DNA of 64,000 bases from Mycolicibacterium chlorophenolicum (GTDB lineage Bacteria > Actinomycetota > Actinomycetes > Mycobacteriales > Mycobacteriaceae). The notes under the pieces were generated by a model. The model was not told the origin of the DNA and ran no database searches. It saw only the letters and a program-made list of their open reading frames with translations. Positions within the stretch are counted from its first letter, which is position 1. Each line of letters opens with the position of its first letter. A program made the translations under genes and the position numbers. Below, one piece after another: positions 38,291-49,144 of the stretch. Where the stretch lies: assembly GCF_001044235.1 (NCBI RefSeq), contig NZ_JYNL01000023.1, positions 42,081 to 106,080 of the forward strand. The letters are read 5' to 3'.

Positions 38291-39061
38291 GTGGTCGAGT
38301 TGAAGACAGCGGCGGAGGTCGAGGCCATGCGGGTCACCGGCGCGTTCATCGCCGAGTTGCTCGAGGACCTGGCGCAGCGCGCCGCGGTCGGGGTCAACCT
38401 GCTGGACCTCGAGCAGCGCGCGCGCGACCTGATCGCCGAGCGGGGGGCGCAGTCCTGCTACTGGGACTACGCGCCGTCGTTCGGCCGCGGACCGTTCCGC
38501 AACGTCATCTGCCTGTCGGTCAACGACGCGGTGCTGCACGGTCTGCCGCACGACTACGTGCTGCGCGACGGGGACCTGCTCAGCATGGACATCGCCGTCT
38601 CGATCGACGGGTGGGTCGCCGATTCGGCGCGCAGCATCATCGTCGGCACACCGCGCGCCGAGGATGAGCGGATCATCGAGGCGACCGAACAGGCGCTGGC
38701 GGCCGGGATCGCCGCCGCGCGACCCGGAGGGCGGCTCGGCGACATCTCCGCGGCGATCGGCGCGGTGGCCGCCGCCTACGGCTATCCGGTCAACACCGAC
38801 TTCGGCGGCCACGGGCTGGGCCGCACGATGCACGAGGACCCGCACGTGCCGAATGTCGGGCGCGCCGGGCGCGGCATGGAGCTCAAGCCGGGACTGACCC
38901 TGGCACTCGAGCCGTGGCTCGCCCAGGGCACGAAGAGGATCGTCTACGACCGCGACGGGTGGACGATCCGCTCGGCCGACGGGTCACGCACCGCGCACAG
39001 CGAGCACACGATCGCGGTCACGGATGGTGCGGCTCTGGTGCTGACGGGCCGGCCTGCTTAG
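38291..39061 (+). CDS. map: Type I methionine aminopeptidase
   Basis: A 256-residue enzyme removing N-terminal methionine from nascent proteins. Metal ligands are visible in MDIAVSIDGWVADSARSIIVG (two Asp), GGHGLGRTMHEDPHVPN (His), LALEPWLA (Glu) and HSEHTIAVT (Glu). GTG 38291 is preferred because AAAGGG lies ten bases upstream and MVELKTAAEVEAM fits the family; GTG 38285 is the alternative. The core lacks the N-terminal SH3-binding extension of mycobacterial MapB. As it is regulated locally by an XRE protein, it may be a conditional paralogue rather than the housekeeping enzyme. Its 3' end overlaps dedA by 44 bases. Confidence 0.9.
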   Translation: MVELKTAAEVEAMRVTGAFIAELLEDLAQRAAVGVNLLDLEQRARDLIAERGAQSCYWDYAPSFGRGPFRNVICLSVNDAVLHGLPHDYVLRDGDLLSMDIAVSIDGWVADSARSIIVGTPRAEDERIIEATEQALAAGIAAARPGGRLGDISAAIGAVAAAYGYPVNTDFGGHGLGRTMHEDPHVPNVGRAGRGMELKPGLTLALEPWLAQGTKRIVYDRDGWTIRSADGSRTAHSEHTIAVTDGAALVLTGRPA

Positions 39062-39707
39062 CGGCCTTGCGGCGCTTGTACCACTCCCAGATCATCGGCG
39101 TGATCGACGCGACGGCGATCAGGATGAAGATCGGCTCGAGGAGCTTCTGCACCACCTCGAACTGGCCGAGCCCGTAGCCCATGAGCACCAGCCCGACGCC
39201 CCAGAGCACGGCGCCGAGCACGTTGAACGCGGTGAACAGGCCGTAGCTCATGCGCGCCGCGCCCGCGGTGAGCGGCGCGAGCGTGCGCACGATCGGCACG
39301 AACCGGGCGATCACGATCGCGAACGGCCCGCGTTGCTCGAAGAACAGGTGCGCTTCGTCGAGGTAGCGCTGCTTGAGCACGCGCGCGTTCGGCTTGAACA
39401 TCGCGGTGCCCAGGCTGCGCCCGATCCAGTACCCGACCTGCCCGCCGAGGATCGCCGCGACGGGGATGAACACCAGCAGCTGCCAGAGGTGGAAGTTCGC
39501 ATCGACGGCGTCGGCGCGGGCCGCCGTGCCCGCCGCCAGCATGCCCGCCACGAACAGCAGGGTGTCGCCGGGCAGGATCGGGAACAGCACACCGGATTCG
39601 ACGAAGACGACGACGAGGATGCCGACGAGCGCCCAGGTGCCGAAGTAGCCGATCAGGTTGATCGGGTCCAGAAAGTCGGGCATCAGAGCGAGAGTGTCGA
39701 CGACCAC
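39018..39707 (-). CDS. DedA family membrane protein (Rv0364-like)
   Basis: A protein of about 229 residues with five to six membrane helices. DedA signatures include the acidic FVESGVLFPILPGDTLLFVAG and the arginine motif in FAIVIARFVPIVRTLAPLTAG, both needed for proton-coupled lipid (undecaprenyl phosphate or phospholipid) transport in the family. GTG 39707 is used; ATG 39683 (MPDFLDP) would be eight codons shorter. The C terminus is basic and Pro/His-rich (APEPHHP). It is followed on the opposite strand by map, whose end it overlaps, and is divergent from the alcohol dehydrogenase gene. Confidence 0.88.
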   Translation of the reverse strand: MVVDTLALMPDFLDPINLIGYFGTWALVGILVVVFVESGVLFPILPGDTLLFVAGMLAAGTAARADAVDANFHLWQLLVFIPVAAILGGQVGYWIGRSLGTAMFKPNARVLKQRYLDEAHLFFEQRGPFAIVIARFVPIVRTLAPLTAGAARMSYGLFTAFNVLGAVLWGVGLVLMGYGLGQFEVVQKLLEPIFILIAVASITPMIWEWYKRRKAAKQAGPSAPEPHHP

Positions 39708-39741
39708 GGGTCTCAAGGGTACCGGCGCTCTACAGTGAGGC

Positions 39742-40755
39742 ATGCCCACCCACAAGGCCGTCCATGTCGCCGAAGCTGACGCACCGCTGACCCTGGTCGA
39801 GGTCGACACCCCCTCTCCGTCCGCGGGCCATGTCCGCATCGACGTCGCGGCGTGCGGCGTCTGTGGCACCGACCGCGAGTTCCACGCCGGACACTTCCCC
39901 GGACTGCAGTGGCCGCTGACGCTCGGCCACGAGATCGCCGGCACCGTTGCCGAGGTCGGCGACGGGGTGGAGGACTTCGCGGCCGGGGACCGGGTCGCGA
40001 TCGGTTGGTTCGGCGGCAACTGCACCCGCTGCATCCCCTGCCGCAAGGGGCTGTTCATGCAGTGCGAGCGGATGGAGGTGCCGAGCTGGCACTACCCCGG
40101 TGGTTACGCCGAGTCGGTGGTCGCGCCGGCCACCGCGCTGGCGCGCATCCCCGACGGGCTGTCGTTCGTCGAGGCCGCCCCGATGGGCTGTGCGGGGGTG
40201 ACGACGTTCAACGGGCTGCGCCAGACCCGGGCCAAGGCCGGTGACCTGGTCGCGATCCTCGGGGTCGGCGGCCTCGGGCACCTCGGTGTGCAGTTCTCCC
40301 GGGCGATGGGCTTCGAGACGGTGGCCATCGCGCGGGGCACCGGGAAGGCCGAGGAGGCCAAGAAGCTCGGTGCGCACCACTACATCGACTCGACCGAACA
40401 GGACGTCGCGGCGGAACTGCAGAAGCTCGGCGGCGCCGCGGTGGTACTGGCCACCGCCAACAACGCCGCCGCCATGGCGGCCACCGTGGCCGGGCTGGGC
40501 CCGACCGGTGAACTGGTCGCCGTCGGCGTCACGCCGGAGAACCTGCCGATCAGCCCCCTCGACCTGATCAACGCCGGGCTCTCGGTGAGCGGGCACCCGT
40601 CCGGAACGTCGCGCGACGTCGAGGAGACGCTGCACTTCGCGCTGCTGAGCGGGGTGCGGGCGATGGTCGAGGAACGGCCGCTGGCCGAGGCCGCCGAAGC
40701 TTTCGACGCGATGGACTCCGGGCGTGCCCGCTACCGGATGGTTCTGACCGTGTGA
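39742..40755 (+). CDS. Zinc-dependent alcohol dehydrogenase (MDR superfamily)
   Basis: A 337-residue medium-chain dehydrogenase. Catalytic zinc ligands are Cys and His-Glu in CGVCGTDREF and TLGHEIAGTVAEVGDGV; structural zinc ligands are the four cysteines of CTRCIPCRKGLFMQC (C-x2-C-x2-C-x7-C). The Rossmann motif ILGVGGLGHLGVQF binds NAD(H), and the residue pattern around AIARGTGKAEEA at the end of the second strand could admit NADP. It oxidises alcohols or reduces aldehydes; substrate unknown. It lies 51 bases before fba on the same strand and 34 bases from divergent dedA. Confidence 0.88.
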   Translation: MPTHKAVHVAEADAPLTLVEVDTPSPSAGHVRIDVAACGVCGTDREFHAGHFPGLQWPLTLGHEIAGTVAEVGDGVEDFAAGDRVAIGWFGGNCTRCIPCRKGLFMQCERMEVPSWHYPGGYAESVVAPATALARIPDGLSFVEAAPMGCAGVTTFNGLRQTRAKAGDLVAILGVGGLGHLGVQFSRAMGFETVAIARGTGKAEEAKKLGAHHYIDSTEQDVAAELQKLGGAAVVLATANNAAAMAATVAGLGPTGELVAVGVTPENLPISPLDLINAGLSVSGHPSGTSRDVEETLHFALLSGVRAMVEERPLAEAAEAFDAMDSGRARYRMVLTV

Positions 40756-40806
40756 GCGCACCGCGTTCCTGAGATACTCCAACCACCCCAGCCGAGAGGA
40801 AGTGCC

Positions 40807-41844
40807 ATGCCCATCGCCACGCCGGAGGTCTATGCCGAGATGCTCGGCCGGGCCAAGGAGCATTCCTTCGCCTTCCCGGCGATCAACTGCGTCGGCTCGG
40901 AGAGCGTGAACGCCGCGATCAAGGGCTTCGCCGACGCCGGATCCGACGGCATCATCCAATTCTCCACCGGCGGAGCGGAATTCGCGTCCGGCCTTGGCGT
41001 GAAGGAGATGGTCACCGGCGCGGTCGCACTCGCCGAGTTCGCACACGTGGTCGCCGCAAAGTACGACATCACCGTCGCGCTGCACACCGACCACTGCCCG
41101 AAGGACAAGCTCGACACCTACGTGCGGCCGCTGCTGGCGATCTCGGCCGACCGCGTCGCCAAGGGGCAGAACCCGCTGTTCCAGTCGCACATGTGGGACG
41201 GGTCGGCGGTGCCGATCGACGAGAACCTGTCGATCGCGCAGGAGCTGCTCAAGCAGGCCGCGGCAGCGAAGATCATCCTGGAGATCGAGATCGGCGTGGT
41301 CGGCGGCGAGGAGGACGGCGTCGAGGCCGAGATCAACGACAAGCTCTACACCACGCCCGAGGACTTCGAGAAGACCATCGCCGCGCTCGGCGCCGGCGAG
41401 CACGGCAAGTACCTGCTCGCCGCGACGTTCGGCAACGTGCACGGCGTCTACAAGCCGGGCAACGTCAAGCTGCGGCCCGAGGTGCTGGCCGAGGGCCAGA
41501 AGGTGGCGTCGGCCAAGCTCGGTCTGCCCGAGGGGTCCAAGCCGTTCGACTTCGTCTTCCACGGCGGCTCGGGCTCCCTGAAGTCGGAGATCGAGGATTC
41601 ACTGAAGTACGGCGTGGTGAAGATGAACGTCGACACCGACACCCAGTACGCGTTCACCCGCCCGATCGTCGGCCACATGTTCACCAACTACGACGGCGTG
41701 CTCAAGGTCGACGGCGAGGTCGGCAACAAGAAGGTGTACGACCCCCGCAGCTACTTCAAGAAGGCCGAGGCCGGCATGGCGGAGCGGGTGGTCGAGGCGT
41801 GCAACGACCTGCACAGCGCGGGCCGCAGCGTCACCGCCGGCTGA
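40807..41844 (+). CDS. fba: Class II fructose-1,6-bisphosphate aldolase
   Basis: A 345-residue zinc enzyme of glycolysis and gluconeogenesis. The zinc site is formed by His residues in VALHTDHCPKDKLD, GNVHGVYKPGN and FVFHGGSGSLKSE, with substrate-binding Gly/Ser in the last motif and Asn/Asp in KMNVDTDTQYAFTRP. The ribosome site GAGAGGAAG is eight bases before the ATG. Mycobacteria rely on this class II enzyme. The stop codon lies in the first copy of a 36-base tandem repeat that forms terminator-like hairpins. Confidence 0.97.
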   Translation: MPIATPEVYAEMLGRAKEHSFAFPAINCVGSESVNAAIKGFADAGSDGIIQFSTGGAEFASGLGVKEMVTGAVALAEFAHVVAAKYDITVALHTDHCPKDKLDTYVRPLLAISADRVAKGQNPLFQSHMWDGSAVPIDENLSIAQELLKQAAAAKIILEIEIGVVGGEEDGVEAEINDKLYTTPEDFEKTIAALGAGEHGKYLLAATFGNVHGVYKPGNVKLRPEVLAEGQKVASAKLGLPEGSKPFDFVFHGGSGSLKSEIEDSLKYGVVKMNVDTDTQYAFTRPIVGHMFTNYDGVLKVDGEVGNKKVYDPRSYFKKAEAGMAERVVEACNDLHSAGRSVTAG

Positions 41845-41905
41845 ACGAAGAGAAGCCGGCAATCAGATACCGCCGGCTGAACGAAGAGAAGCCGGCAATC
41901 AGATA
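41834..41905 (+). repeat. Perfect 36-bp tandem duplication carrying two terminator-like hairpins, at the fba stop codon
   Basis: Two identical 36-base units (41834-41869 and 41870-41905) begin at the last codons of fba; the stop TGA is included in the first unit. Each unit contains GCCGGCT, 11 bases, AGCCGGC, a seven-pair stem (41836-41860 and 41872-41896). A degenerate third start (CCGCGGGCT) follows. The array separates convergent fba and the Rv0361-like gene, which ends at 41913. Confidence 0.85.
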
Positions 41906-41912
41906 CCGCGGG

Positions 41913-42665
41913 CTAGCTGCTGGCGGCCTGGCAGATCTTCCACTGGTCGTCGACGAACTCCAGGTCGAAGCTGCGCGTCGACCGGGTCTGCGGCGCGGAG
42001 GCCATGAATGTGGTGACGTTGGCCTCGGCGTGGTCGCCGTTGACCACGACCTGGTCGATGCTGGCGACGACGGGGTACTGCTTGGCCGCGGCGACCCGGG
42101 AGTGGGTCTGCTCCCAGGACTTGTCGTTGTAGCTGACGTAGCTGTCACGGGTGCTGCCGCAGGTGATGCTGCGCAGCGTCGCCAGGTCCCCGTTCTGCAC
42201 GGCGACGTCGAAGTTCTGGATCGTCTCGCGGACCCGGTCCTCCTGCGACGCCGATGATGACGACCCGCGGGTCAGCAGGATGGTGCCGACGATGGCGATG
42301 GCGGCCAGCGCCGCGATCACCAGCACGATCGCGATCACCCAGCCCCAGCTGCGTTTCTTGCCGGGCGGCTTCGGCGCGTCACCGCGCGGCGGGATCTTCT
42401 GCGGCGCGACGGGCTGCACCGGGAAGGCTTCGGTCTCGGCGTGGCCACCGGTGCCGAACACCTCGGTGGCCGGTTCGGTGGGGCGGTTGATGATCTGGGT
42501 GGAACCCGCGTCGAATCCGGACGGCGCCGTGTAGCGACGCTCGCCCTGGGGCTGTGCCGACGGATCCTGCTCGGCGGGGTCGGCGGGCGCGAAGACCTCG
42601 GTGGCGGGCTCGTGGTCGGAATCGGTGGGCTGGTCCGGCTGATCCGGGCCTGTGGGGTTCGACAT
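41913..42665 (-). CDS. Single-pass membrane protein (Rv0361-like) with phospho-motif-rich cytoplasmic tail
   Basis: A 250-residue protein. Residues 1-105 are hydrophilic and disordered, with EPATEVF at 19-25 and again at 64-70, plus STQII (55-59) and ETEAF (77-81). One membrane helix follows (WGWVIAIVLVIAALAAIAIVG), then an extracytoplasmic domain of about 115 residues with two cysteines (RSITCGSTR, WKICQAASS), of the lumazine-binding/nuclear-transport-factor-like type found in many mycobacterial membrane proteins. The tail motifs look like targets of Ser/Thr kinases. It shares its C-terminal domain type with the gene at 56175. Function unknown. Confidence 0.8.
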   Translation of the reverse strand: MSNPTGPDQPDQPTDSDHEPATEVFAPADPAEQDPSAQPQGERRYTAPSGFDAGSTQIINRPTEPATEVFGTGGHAETEAFPVQPVAPQKIPPRGDAPKPPGKKRSWGWVIAIVLVIAALAAIAIVGTILLTRGSSSSASQEDRVRETIQNFDVAVQNGDLATLRSITCGSTRDSYVSYNDKSWEQTHSRVAAAKQYPVVASIDQVVVNGDHAEANVTTFMASAPQTRSTRSFDLEFVDDQWKICQAASS

Positions 42666-42757
42666 CGGAGTGCTGCGGTCCTCCCTGACGGCGCTATGGC
42701 CGAAGCTTATCCATCCGCGGTGACGACTGAGTAACCCCGCACGGCACAATGGTGCCC

Positions 42758-43174
42758 ATGACTCGGATGGGCGATCTTCTCGGACCGGAACCGGTACTGC
42801 TGCCAGGCGACCCCGAGGCCGAAGCCGAGTTGGACGCCGCGGAGAACCCGGCCATCGTGGCCGCGGCGCACCCGTCGGCGTCGGTCGCCTGGGCGGCGCT
42901 GGCCGAGGATGCCCTCGCCGACGACCAGGCCATCACCGCGTACGCCTACGCCCGGACCGGCTACCACCGCGGGCTGGACCAGTTGCGCCGCAACGGCTGG
43001 AAGGGTTTCGGGCCGGTGCCGTATGCGCACGAGCCCAACCGCGGCTTCCTGCGCTGCGTCGCCGCGCTGGCCCGTGCCGCCGACGCGATCGGGGAGACCC
43101 CGGAGTATCAGCGCTGCCTGGACCTGCTCGACGACTGCGATCCGGCGGCCCGCGCCGAACTCGGCCTGGCCTGA
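42758..43174 (+). CDS. DUF3151 family protein (Rv0360c-like)
   Basis: A 138-residue cytosolic protein conserved in actinobacteria. It begins GDLLGPEPVLLPGDPEAE and contains TAYAYARTGYHRGLDQLRRNGWKGFGPVPYAH and FLRCVAALARAADAIGE, helical segments reminiscent of TPR-like repeats. ATG 42758 is preferred (MTRMGDLLGP); ATG 42749 is also in frame. Its start is 92 bases from the divergent Rv0361-like gene. No catalytic motif is visible and the function is unknown. Confidence 0.8.
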   Translation: MTRMGDLLGPEPVLLPGDPEAEAELDAAENPAIVAAAHPSASVAWAALAEDALADDQAITAYAYARTGYHRGLDQLRRNGWKGFGPVPYAHEPNRGFLRCVAALARAADAIGETPEYQRCLDLLDDCDPAARAELGLA

Positions 43175-43175
43175 G

Positions 43176-44789
43176 TCACCGCGTCTCGATCGCCCACAGC
43201 GCGGCGATCGTCTCGTAGGAGATGTGCTCGACGGCCACCACGTCCGGCCACAGCCGGTGGGCCGCCGCGCGCTGATCCTTCGATCCGCCGGTGGCCGCCT
43301 CGTGCGCCTCGAGCATGTCCAGCGTGGCCCGCTGCAGGTCCCGCCGCGCCGCGCGGGCGGGCAGACTGACCGCGTCGCCCGCGGCGACGAACGGCTCGGT
43401 GGCGGCGATCGCCGCCCTGGTGCGGGCGATCGCGTCGTCGAGCCGGCGGATCTCCTGGCGGCCGGCCAGCACGACGTACACAGCCATGCCGACCGCGCAG
43501 CCGATCAGCGTGTCCAGCCCGCGCGCCAGCAGCAGATGTCCGACCTGCCCCGGTTCGAGGTGGCGGCTGGCGGTCCCGATGGTCAGCGCGGTCGCCGTGA
43601 TGAACACCGAGGCGAGCAGGTAGTTGCGCGTCACCAGCATCTCGATGGCGAAGTTCAGCAGCGCGAGCACCACGGCCAGGAACCAGCCCTGCGGGTGCAC
43701 CACGATGACGGCGGCGGCCAGGCCCAGCCCGATCCAGGTGCCGGCCAGCCGCTCGGCGCCGCGACGCAGCGTGCGCCACAGCGGCGTGCCCTGGTGCAGC
43801 ACGAGCACCGCGGCCGCCATCGCCCAGTACGCGCGGTCGACGCCCAGGCCGACGGCCGCGAAGCCGGCCAGCGGCACGCCGAGTGCGACCCGCACCATCA
43901 CCCGGCGCGTCTGCGAACCCGTCTGCAGCGCCTGCCGCAGCAGGTCCCGCGTCGGTGGCCGACCCAGCGGTAACCGGTCGGGGTCGCGGTGGGCGGTCGT
44001 GTCGGGCTCGACCCGACGGGCGCCCAGTGCGCGGGCCACCTCGGCCGAGCCCGGCTCGGGCGCCTCGCCGCGGGCCGCGGCGGACATCGCGTCGGCGAAC
44101 AGCACGTGCACCGCATGGGTGGTGGCGCGCAGGCGGGCCAGCTCGCTGCCCGCCGGCGCGGCCAGCGGCTGATGGTTGACGAGGTTCGTCCAGGCCTGGT
44201 GCAGCGCGGTGGCGGCGCGGTGGCGGGCCCTGTCCTGATCGGGCTCGCCGACCGTGTCGAGATAGCCGGCGACGGCCTCGGCCGCGGTTCGCACCGCCGC
44301 GCGCTCCGGGCGCCGGAATCCCGTTGCGGCGCCGACCATCTGGACGAGCCAGGCGATCGCGCCGCCGGCCAGCACCAGCAGCGCGATCTGCCCGGGGCTC
44401 AGGTGCGACGCCGAGACGCCGACCCCGGCCGCGCAGGCGACGACGAACACGTAGGCGCCGGGCGGCCCGACGGCCAGCGCCGTGCACAGCCACACCGCCG
44501 CGACCGCGACGGCGGAGATCGTCAGCACCCCCAGCCACGCGATGTCGGCGGCCCACGCCCCGGCGGCCACCGCCGCGGCCAGCGCCACCGCCACGACCGC
44601 GAGTTGCACGCCCCGGCTCAGGTAGGGCCTGCCGACGCCGAAGCGCGACGTGAACGCCCCGAGGGTGGCGATCAGCCCGGCTCCGACGTCGCCGGCGGCC
44701 CAGCCGAGCAGAACCGGGATCGCGGTGCTGACCGCCGCGCGTACGGCGATCGGCAGGCGTGGCGGGGCTACCGGTTCTGGCTTTCGCAC
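43176..44789 (-). CDS. FUSC-family membrane protein (putative aromatic-acid/small-molecule exporter)
   Basis: A 537-residue protein from GTG 44789, which overlaps the CDF gene by 22 bases. Two membrane halves flank a soluble region. The first half includes VPLL-type helices from IPVLLGWAAGDVGAGLIATLG to QIALLVLAGGAIAWLVQMVG. After a helical cytoplasmic part (about 175-330), the second half has RVALGVPLAGFAAVGLGVDRAYWAMAAAVLVL, the fusaric-acid-resistance-like signature, and ALNFAIEMLVTRNYLLASVF. FUSC proteins are inner-membrane components of efflux systems. The substrate is unknown. It is probably co-transcribed with the CDF metal exporter. Confidence 0.82.
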   Translation of the reverse strand: MRKPEPVAPPRLPIAVRAAVSTAIPVLLGWAAGDVGAGLIATLGAFTSRFGVGRPYLSRGVQLAVVAVALAAAVAAGAWAADIAWLGVLTISAVAVAAVWLCTALAVGPPGAYVFVVACAAGVGVSASHLSPGQIALLVLAGGAIAWLVQMVGAATGFRRPERAAVRTAAEAVAGYLDTVGEPDQDRARHRAATALHQAWTNLVNHQPLAAPAGSELARLRATTHAVHVLFADAMSAAARGEAPEPGSAEVARALGARRVEPDTTAHRDPDRLPLGRPPTRDLLRQALQTGSQTRRVMVRVALGVPLAGFAAVGLGVDRAYWAMAAAVLVLHQGTPLWRTLRRGAERLAGTWIGLGLAAAVIVVHPQGWFLAVVLALLNFAIEMLVTRNYLLASVFITATALTIGTASRHLEPGQVGHLLLARGLDTLIGCAVGMAVYVVLAGRQEIRRLDDAIARTRAAIAATEPFVAAGDAVSLPARAARRDLQRATLDMLEAHEAATGGSKDQRAAAHRLWPDVVAVEHISYETIAALWAIETR

Positions 44790-45673
44790 TCGCAGTCGGC
44801 GGCCGCGTCGGGCGGCTCGACCTGGACGGTCGCGTGGTCGAGTCCGCGCGCGGCGAGCACGGCGCGGGCGTCGTCGAGCACCCGTGCGGAATCGCGATTG
44901 CTGGTCAGGTGGGCGGTGACCATGTCCTTGCCCGGCACCAGCGTCCACACGTGCAGGTCGTGCACCTCGGAGACGCCCTCCACCGCGCACAGCGCCGCGC
45001 GCAGCTCGTCGACGTCGATGTGGCTCGGCGAGCTCTCCGAGAGGATCCGCAGGGCGGCCCGGGCCAGCGCGATCGCCCGCGGCAGCACCCACAGCGCCAC
45101 GAACACGGCGACGACGACGTCGGCGTACGGCCAGCGCGTGGTGACGGTGACGATGCCCGCGATCAGCACGCCGATGCTGCCGACGGTGTCGGCGATGACC
45201 TCCATGTAGGCGCCCTTGACCGCGAGGCTGTCCTTGGACTGCGACCGCAGCAGCATCACGACCACGGCGTTGGCGAGCAGGCCGGCCAACGCGACGACGA
45301 TCATCGGCACGCCGGGCACTTCGGGCGCGCCGCCCAGACGTTCGACGGCCTCGTAGAGGATGAAGCAGGCCACGCCCATCAGCAGCACCGCGTTCGCGAC
45401 CGCGGTGAACACCTCGGCGCGGTGCCAGCCGTAGGTCCGCGACGGCGAGGTGCTGCCGCGTTTGGCGAGCAGCACCGCGGTCAGGCCCATGAACATCGCG
45501 ACCAGATCGGTGAGCATGTGTCCGGCGTCGGCCAGCAGCGCGATCGAGTTGATCGCCAGCGCGGTGCCCAGTTCGACCGCGAAGAAGACCGTCAGGATGC
45601 CCGCGGCGATGACCATCCGGGACACACGGGCATCAGGGTCTCTCCGGTGACTGTGATCGTGTCCCGCGCCCAT
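44768..45673 (-). CDS. Cation diffusion facilitator (CDF) metal exporter, CzcD-like
   Basis: A 301-residue exporter with six membrane helices. It has an N-terminal His-rich start (GAGHDHSHRRD), a transport-site HxxxD in LLADAGHMLTDLVAM (helix 2) and a helix 5 motif YMEVIADTVGSIGVLI, in which Glu replaces the usual His of HxxxD. The cytoplasmic C-terminal domain includes EGVSEVHDLHVWTLVPG. It exports Zn2+, Co2+ or related ions by proton exchange; the Glu change may alter selectivity. The ATG is only ten bases from a perfect palindrome, so transcription may begin at or near the start codon under a metal sensor. Confidence 0.9.
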   Translation of the reverse strand: MGAGHDHSHRRDPDARVSRMVIAAGILTVFFAVELGTALAINSIALLADAGHMLTDLVAMFMGLTAVLLAKRGSTSPSRTYGWHRAEVFTAVANAVLLMGVACFILYEAVERLGGAPEVPGVPMIVVALAGLLANAVVVMLLRSQSKDSLAVKGAYMEVIADTVGSIGVLIAGIVTVTTRWPYADVVVAVFVALWVLPRAIALARAALRILSESSPSHIDVDELRAALCAVEGVSEVHDLHVWTLVPGKDMVTAHLTSNRDSARVLDDARAVLAARGLDHATVQVEPPDAAADCECESQNR

Positions 45674-45683
45674 GCGGCTGAAT

Positions 45684-45703
45684 ATATGCGCAAAGTCGCA
45701 TAT
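45684..45703. promoter_or_regulatory. Perfect palindrome before the CDF gene, ArsR/SmtB-type operator candidate
   Basis: ATATGCG-CAAAGT-CGCATAT (7-6-7), ten bases upstream of the CDF start codon and overlapping a TATATT -10-like element on the minus strand. The 7-6-7 AT-flanked form resembles sites for SmtB/ArsR metal sensors. No sensor gene is adjacent. Confidence 0.6.
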
Positions 45704-45718
45704 GTGGCAAGGGCGCTG

Positions 45719-48457
<2,739 letters not shown>

Positions 48458-48489
48458 CGAGCCGCGATGAGCGCTTGCGCGAAGAGCAG

Positions 48490-49125
48490 ATGAGCAGCGA
48501 CCCCCGGACGCTCGATCCGGACTACGACACCCACGGCGGCTTCCCGAACTTCGAGCCGGCCACCCCCGGCCCGGGGTTCGGTCGCTTCCTCACGGCGATG
48601 CGCCGCGCCCAGGATCTGGCGGTGTCGGCCGCCCCCGACGCCGACACCTGGGACCGCGCGGCCGATCTGGCCGAGTCGCTGGTCGATCTGTTGGCGCCGT
48701 CCGAGGCCGGCGAGGGGGTGGGTCCGGCGAACCGGGTGCCCTCGCTGCCCGGTGCGGGCAGCCTGCTGATGCCCCCGTACCGGGTCACCGAATTCACCGC
48801 CGACGGCGTCGAGCTGCAGGTACAGTTCAGCCGGTTCTCGGTGGGCGGGAACCACGCCGTGCACGGCGGTGTGCTGCCGCTGCTGTTCGACTCGGTCTTC
48901 GGGATGGTGATCCACGCGACTGGGCGCCCGATCAGCCGGACCGCATTCCTGCACGTGGACTACCGCAAGGTGACCCCGATCGACACGGTGCTCACCGCGC
49001 GGGGCTGGCTGCGCGAGGCGCAGGGCCGCAAGGCGTTCGTCAACGCCGAGCTGCGCAACCCGGACGGCGACCTGCTCGCCGAGGCGAACGGATTGATGAT
49101 TCGGCTGCTCCCCGGACAGCCGTGA
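48490..49125 (+). CDS. PaaI/hotdog-fold thioesterase family protein (Rv0356c-like)
   Basis: A 211-residue protein. The C-terminal half has the hotdog fold with the catalytic-type GGNHAVHGGVLPLLFDSVFGMV, matching PaaI/DUF4442-like thioesterases, then HVDYRKVTPIDTVLTARGWLRE. The N-terminal 90 residues are a mycobacterial extension. ATG 48490 is chosen by a GAAGAG site; GTG 48454 overlapping the purA stop is an alternative and would couple the two. It probably hydrolyses an acyl-CoA thioester; the acyl chain is unknown. Confidence 0.82.
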   Translation: MSSDPRTLDPDYDTHGGFPNFEPATPGPGFGRFLTAMRRAQDLAVSAAPDADTWDRAADLAESLVDLLAPSEAGEGVGPANRVPSLPGAGSLLMPPYRVTEFTADGVELQVQFSRFSVGGNHAVHGGVLPLLFDSVFGMVIHATGRPISRTAFLHVDYRKVTPIDTVLTARGWLREAQGRKAFVNAELRNPDGDLLAEANGLMIRLLPGQP

Positions 49126-49144
49126 CGCTTGCTTCAGGGGGGCG

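Noticed and set aside
37997..39061. XRE/Map pair as a toxin-antitoxin system
   Set aside because: Map is a metabolic enzyme with intact metal ligands, the genes are divergent rather than coupled, and no toxin fold is seen.
41834..41905. Short direct repeats as a CRISPR array
   Set aside because: Two contiguous copies without spacers and no cas genes; it is a tandem duplication.
44790..45092. Upstream extension of the FUSC gene
   Set aside because: The added residues are antisense-like Arg/Gly-rich translation inside the CDF gene; the GTG at 44789 starts the hydrophobic protein.
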